Shown one piece after another: positions 6,000 to 8,916 of a DNA stretch of 8,916 nucleotides; position 1 is the stretch's first letter, and every line of letters begins with the position of its first letter. Below the pieces are notes generated by a model that saw only the letters and a list, made by a program, of their open reading frames with translations, ran no database searches and was not told where the DNA came from. A program made the position numbers and the translations under genes. The stretch is from JBOHER01 sp050701115 (GTDB lineage: Bacteria > Actinomycetota > Actinomycetes > Mycobacteriales > Pseudonocardiaceae): positions 1 through 8,916 of the forward strand of contig JBOHER010000195.1 in assembly GCA_050701115.1 (NCBI GenBank). The letters are read 5' to 3'.

Positions 6000-6907
6000 G
6001 CGTGCCTCCGCAGGTCGTCGAGGATGAGCCGCAGCATGTCTGCCGCCGCCGAGCGGTCGTCCTCGGTCATCGGATGTGCGCTGAATCGGGCCTCGGCGAA
6101 CAGGTCGACCAGCCGCCAGCCCGCGGCGGCACGCACGATGCCGGCATCAGCGGCTCTGCGCAGGACGTCGGAGGAGGTGTCCGCAGGCCGGGGCGCGGCT
6201 CCGGGCGTGTCGGCGAGTGCGTGCTCGAACGCGGCGTAGCTCCGGATGATCGCCGAGCGGGCGTCCTGGGCCGGTTCGCCGACCGCCGAAAGGGCCTGCT
6301 GTGCGGCGTGGATGAGCGGATCCTCTCGCGCCGGTTGCTCTGCCTGAGCCGACGGCAGGCCGGGGATCGGCTTGGCGCGCCGATTCGCGATCGCCGCCGC
6401 TATCAACAGCGTGGCCAGCGCGGCGACCACGAAGATCGACATGGTTTCGAAGTCGACGGGAGACCAGTCCGTGCCCCGCGACGGCGGTGGTGCGGGCAGT
6501 TGGTCCTGGTCGCGGGTATCGGGCGGGACGGCAGGATCGGCGCCAGGGGTGTCGCCCGGTTGGCGCCGCGCCGCGGGGACCCGGGCGATCAAGGCGAGTA
6601 GCACCGCGGCGGAGACGAGGAGCGCCAGCACAAAAGCCAGCCCACGGGTGGCCGAGCGCGACCAGGCGCGCTGGTCCGGTGTGCTGCGTTGCCTGCGCGA
6701 GTGCAGCGCCGAGTAGCACAGCAGGGCGAGGAAGGGGATCGTCAGCACCATCAGCCAGGTCAGCGTGGTGTTCGTCGCCGCGCCGGGGGCCTGCGGGGCG
6801 GGATCGGCACGCTCGCCCTGCGGCGCAGTGGCCTGCCGCGAGCGCACGGTCACGATCGCCCCGGCGATCACCAGGGCGAGCACGGCGACACGCGCGCGCA
6901 ACGGCAT
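5984..6907 (-). CDS. DUF4129 domain membrane protein, first gene of MoxR operon
   Basis: The 307-residue protein has four predicted membrane helices (about 6-22, 48-66, 88-110 and 155-174). The third-to-fourth loop (about 111-154) is Pro/Asp-rich. A soluble C-terminal domain (about 195-305) matches DUF4129: the helix IIRSYAAFEHALADTPGA, then the TSSDVLRRA block and FAEARFSAHPMTEDD (270-284). DUF4129 is usually found in MoxR/DUF58 operons, often fused to or beside a transglutaminase-like domain; no transglutaminase is present here. The start is placed at the ATG 6907 because an in-frame TGA lies two codons upstream. No good ribosome site precedes it, so initiation may be leaderless, or a downstream TTG or GTG may be used. 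It leads the operon and is divergent from the stress protein gene. Confidence 0.88.
   Translation of the reverse strand: MPLRARVAVLALVIAGAIVTVRSRQATAPQGERADPAPQAPGAATNTTLTWLMVLTIPFLALLCYSALHSRRQRSTPDQRAWSRSATRGLAFVLALLVSAAVLLALIARVPAARRQPGDTPGADPAVPPDTRDQDQLPAPPPSRGTDWSPVDFETMSIFVVAALATLLIAAAIANRRAKPIPGLPSAQAEQPAREDPLIHAAQQALSAVGEPAQDARSAIIRSYAAFEHALADTPGAAPRPADTSSDVLRRAADAGIVRAAAGWRLVDLFAEARFSAHPMTEDDRSAAADMLRLILDDLRRHAWTHS
6005..6009 (-). promoter_or_regulatory. Ribosome site deciding start of single-pass membrane protein
   Basis: GGAGG on the minus strand lies 5 bases before the GTG at 5999, and 17 bases before the alternative GTG at 5987. It favours the longer form. Confidence 0.7.
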
Positions 6908-7059
6908 ATGTCAACGGTGATCCACGACACGCTCGGGCACAACCGTTGGTTGAGCGCCCTATCGGATAGAACAGCTGGTTTGCTCCGGTCGATCAATCTG
7001 GGACAGTTGATGGTGAGCGCAGCTGGCCTCGCGTTCGTCATGTAGTTGGGAGGCGGGCG
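6908..7059. promoter_or_regulatory. Divergent intergenic region between MoxR operon and stress protein gene
   Basis: This 152-base gap must carry both divergent promoters. Visible structure: CAACGGT (6912-6918) repeated inverted as ACCGTTG (6942-6948); a palindrome CAACC-GTT-GGTTG (6940-6952); and a palindrome CTATC-G-GATAG (6959-6969). The plus-strand ribosome site GGGAGG (7048-7053) lies 6 bases before the stress protein ATG. No clear -35/-10 pair was found on either strand, and no complete dormancy-regulator (DosR) box is present. Confidence 0.5.
6940..6969. promoter_or_regulatory. Paired short palindromes, candidate operator
   Basis: CAACCGTTGGTTG (6940-6952) and CTATCGGATAG (6959-6969) are two short perfect inverted repeats whose centres are 18 bases apart, in the middle of a divergent promoter gap. 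They could be regulator sites for the stress protein gene, the MoxR operon or both. Repeats this short also arise by chance. Confidence 0.3.
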
Positions 7060-7983
7060 ATGGTGTCCCATAAGGGGTCGCGCGCCAGCGGACCGTGGTC
7101 CGGACCAGTTGTGGTCGGCGTCGACGGATCCGACTCGGCGCTGCAGGCGGTGCGCTGGGCGGCGTCGGAGGCCGCACGTCATCACACCCGCCTACGCATC
7201 GTGCATGCGATCGGTGTTCCCGATTTCTTCCCCGGCGGAGCGATTTCGCCGTCCACCGAGCTCTTCCATCTGCTCGAGCGAGATGCGGAAACAGTGTTGC
7301 GGGACGCCGGGGAAGCGGCACGCGCTGCCGCACCGGGTCTCCCGGTCGTCGCGGAGTCCACAACCGACGCTCCGGTGGTCGCGCTGATCGAGGAATCCAA
7401 GGCGGCAAGCTCGGTCGTGCTCGGCAGGTCCGGCCGTGGAGCGTTCACCGGTGCGCTGCTCGGCTCGACCACCGTCGCGCTTGCCGCGCACGCGCACTGC
7501 CCGGTGGTCGCGGTGCGGGGGAGCGGTGCGCCGCCGGAAGGGGCCGCGCCGGTCGCGGTGGGCGTGGACGGCAGTGCGCTCAGCGAGCAGGCCTTGGGGT
7601 GTGCCTTCGCCCAAGCCGCTTTCCGCGACGTGCCGCTGGTGGCCGTGCACGCGTGGGACGACGGCGACTCGGAGGAAGTGTTCAGCGCGGCGCGGATGGC
7701 GTTCGAGTGGGAACCATTGGACGAGGCGGAGCAACGCGTGCTTGCCGAGCGCCTCGCCGGGTGGTCCGAACTGTACCCGGATGTGGTGGTACGGCGGGAT
7801 GTGGTCCGTGCCAAGCCTCGGCAGCGACTGCTCGAGTGGAGCGCCCGAGCGAGCCTGGTGGTCGTCGGCAGTCGTGGACGCGGCGGTTTCCGTGGCCTGC
7901 TGGTGGGTTCGACCAGTCAGGCACTGTTGCACCACGCGGAGTGCCCGGTGATGGTGGTGCGGCCGGAGCCCGACGCAGAGTGA
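7060..7983 (+). CDS. Tandem universal stress protein (two UspA domains)
   Basis: The 307-residue cytoplasmic protein contains two UspA domains. Domain 1 (about 15-153) starts with PVVVGVDGSDSAL and carries the ATP-binding motif Gx2Gx9GS at Gly122-Gly125-Gly135-Ser136. Domain 2 (about 163-301) starts with APVAVGVDGSALS and carries the same motif at Gly270-Gly273-Gly283-Ser284. Both motifs are intact, so both domains should bind ATP. Length and layout match the tandem Usp proteins common in Actinobacteria, several of which respond to hypoxia or dormancy signals; no such signal is visible upstream here. The ATG at 7060 has GGGAGG 6 bases upstream. The stop codon directly abuts the stop of the convergent hydrolase gene. 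Confidence 0.95.
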   Translation: MVSHKGSRASGPWSGPVVVGVDGSDSALQAVRWAASEAARHHTRLRIVHAIGVPDFFPGGAISPSTELFHLLERDAETVLRDAGEAARAAAPGLPVVAESTTDAPVVALIEESKAASSVVLGRSGRGAFTGALLGSTTVALAAHAHCPVVAVRGSGAPPEGAAPVAVGVDGSALSEQALGCAFAQAAFRDVPLVAVHAWDDGDSEEVFSAARMAFEWEPLDEAEQRVLAERLAGWSELYPDVVVRRDVVRAKPRQRLLEWSARASLVVVGSRGRGGFRGLLVGSTSQALLHHAECPVMVVRPEPDAE

Positions 7984-8916
7984 TCAGCTTGCGGTCGGAA
8001 GGCTGTCCTGATCGGTGAGAAACTCGTCGAGGTATGCCCAGGTGGTATCGCGTGCGCCAGGTCCGGCGAGGATGCCAAGGTGGCTGCCTTCGGTGGTCTG
8101 CAACCGCACCTCCAGCGCGCCGGTGAGCACCGTTCGCGCCCCGGGCCGCGCCGACCGTGGTGATCGCGTCGGTTGTGCCCGCCACGACGAGCACCGGAGC
8201 CTTCACCTCGGAGAGCCGAATCAGCAGGTCGCCGAGCTTGAGAGTGCCGCGGGCGAGGTCATTGCGCAGCATCAACCTGCCGTGAATCTGGCCGTAGAAG
8301 CGGCCCGGATATGCGGGCATGGCGGCCATGAAGCGATCGATCGATTCCATCTTGCCGAGCGTGTCGGTGTCGAGCAGGTTGCGCGCGATGAACAGCGGCT
8401 TGGTTACCTCGCGATCCAGCGCTGTCGCCTTGAACCCGGCGCGGACGAGGAGGCTGGGGATGCCGCCCGCGATGCGGTTGGCACTCGTCACCGGTTCGCC
8501 GTTGGTGAGCCGGAAGAGCAGGCGCCATGGCTGGAACAGGGGAAGCTTGCTGTAGTCAATGGGGCTGCCGATCGCGGTGATCGATCGGATCGGCAACTCC
8601 GTGTGCGCTGCCGCTGTCAGCAGCGACAGGGTGCCACCGAGGGACCAGCCCACGACGTCCACCGTGCGGCCGGACTCCGCTTCGGCGGTGCGCCGGATCG
8701 CGTTCGGAATGATCTGGTCGATCCAGTCTTCGATACCCATCGCGCGGTCGGCGAAGCCGATCTCGCCGTAATCGACTAGGTACGGGTTTCGACCGCGCTC
8801 CAGGAGATATTCCGCGACGCTCTGTCCGCGCCGGAGGTCGAAGCAGGTCGCGGGTGCGGCCAACGGCGGGACCAGGAGTACGGGATTGCCTGGCGAGCGT
8901 CGCGGCGCGTCGAATC
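7984..8916 (-). pseudogene. PhaC-like alpha/beta hydrolase, frameshifted and 5'-partial
   Basis: The gene runs in from beyond the right edge. The visible N-terminal part reads ..GNPVLLVPPLAAPATCFDL then RRGQSVAEYL, typical of PhaC-like hydrolases. The nucleophile elbow is GWSLG (Ser codon 8642-8644), not the Gly-x-Cys-x-Gly box of true polyhydroxyalkanoate synthases, so a lipase- or esterase-like hydrolase is more likely. The catalytic Asp is in AGTTDAITT (codon 8168-8170). Just after, the frame breaks near 8139-8145. The other frame continues sensibly as TVLTGALEVRLQTTEGSHLG (His codon 8080-8082) to a TGA at 7984-7986. Without correction the product lacks the catalytic His and runs about 150 residues antisense through the stress protein gene. 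One G fewer in the run restores AARARTVLTG. This could be a sequencing error or a real mutation. Confidence 0.85.
8139..8145 (-). other. Probable +1 frameshift at a CCCCGGG run
   Basis: The reading phase of the hydrolase changes by one base between the Asp codon (8168-8170) and the codons downstream of 8135. The plus-strand run CCCCGGG (8139-8145) is the likeliest place. Deleting one base from the C-run gives an uninterrupted protein that retains the catalytic His and stops at 7984. Confidence 0.75.

Larger units (their letters stand above)
3009..6907 (-). other. Five-gene overlapping operon: DUF4129, TM protein, MoxR, DUF58, small TM protein
   Basis: All five genes run on the minus strand with no gaps. 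Overlaps are 16 bases (5984-5999), 4 bases GTGA (5571-5574), 4 bases ATGA (4606-4609) and 4 bases ATGA (3302-3305). No terminator or internal promoter is visible, and the unit ends at the 2992-3025 hairpin. The products are a cytoplasmic ATPase plus four membrane proteins, one of them with a vWA-like fold, which suggests a membrane-bound MoxR chaperone complex. Confidence 0.85.

Noticed and set aside
6909..6914. TTGACA on the minus strand just before the DUF4129 ATG
   Set aside because: It is a perfect -35 hexamer, but the -10 position would fall inside the gene and reads GC-rich with no TANNNT match.
7000..7010. GGGAC half-site upstream of the stress protein, considered as a dormancy-regulator (DosR) box
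   Set aside because: The second half of the palindrome is absent, so the motif is not supported.
7682..7983. Antisense extension of the hydrolase frame through the stress protein gene
   Set aside because: This is the out-of-frame tail produced by the frameshift; it has no hydrolase character and opposes an intact gene.
7095..8018. Second 307-codon plus-strand frame overlapping the stress protein gene
   Set aside because: It is Arg/Gly-rich with no domain, whereas the frame starting at 7060 has two complete UspA motifs.
1..8916. Search for tRNA, rRNA, CRISPR arrays, insertion sequences, toxin-antitoxin pairs and phage genes
   Set aside because: None was seen; gene density and composition are uniform, with no transposase motifs or regularly spaced repeats.

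Overview
The window is ordinary chromosomal DNA from a high-GC Gram-positive actinobacterium. G+C is high throughout, third codon positions are G/C-rich, GTG starts are used, Shine-Dalgarno sites are purine-rich, and the gene families are typical of Actinobacteria (VanW/YoaR-type wall protein, secreted trypsin-like protease, tandem universal stress protein, PhaC-like alpha/beta hydrolase, MoxR/DUF58/DUF4129 operon). The gene set feels closest to Pseudonocardiales, but I cannot fix the genus from sequence alone. There is no sign of phage, insertion sequence, CRISPR, tRNA or rRNA.

Layout. (1) 30-1796, minus strand: a membrane-anchored VanW-domain protein with a Pro/Lys/Glu-rich C-terminal tail. 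(2) 1797-2056: a divergent intergenic region with two overlapping palindromes and a possible -10 box. (3) 2057-2974, plus strand: a secreted pre-pro trypsin-fold serine protease. It ends at a strong hairpin (2992-3025) that can serve both strands, because the convergent operon also ends inside it. (4) 6907 down to 3009, minus strand: five overlapping genes, read as DUF4129 membrane protein, single-pass membrane protein, MoxR AAA+ ATPase, DUF58 protein, and a small three-helix membrane protein hidden at the 3' end. Successive overlaps are 16, 4, 4 and 4 bases, so translation is probably coupled and the products probably work as one membrane-associated module. (5) 6908-7059: a second divergent intergenic region with short palindromes. 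(6) 7060-7983, plus strand: a tandem universal stress protein. (7) 7984-8916, minus strand: a PhaC-like serine alpha/beta hydrolase, cut off at its 5' end by the window edge and carrying a one-base frameshift near 8139-8145 that removes its catalytic His. Its restored reading frame stops exactly next to the stop of the stress protein gene, so the two stops together form TGATCA.

The window reads as envelope and stress functions. The MoxR-DUF58-DUF4129 operon is the most system-like element. Its biochemical role in Actinobacteria is poorly defined, and this version shows no transglutaminase or metal-binding von Willebrand factor A (vWA) gene. The clearest anomalies are the frameshifted hydrolase, the stop codon in the terminator loop, and the palindromes upstream of the protease.
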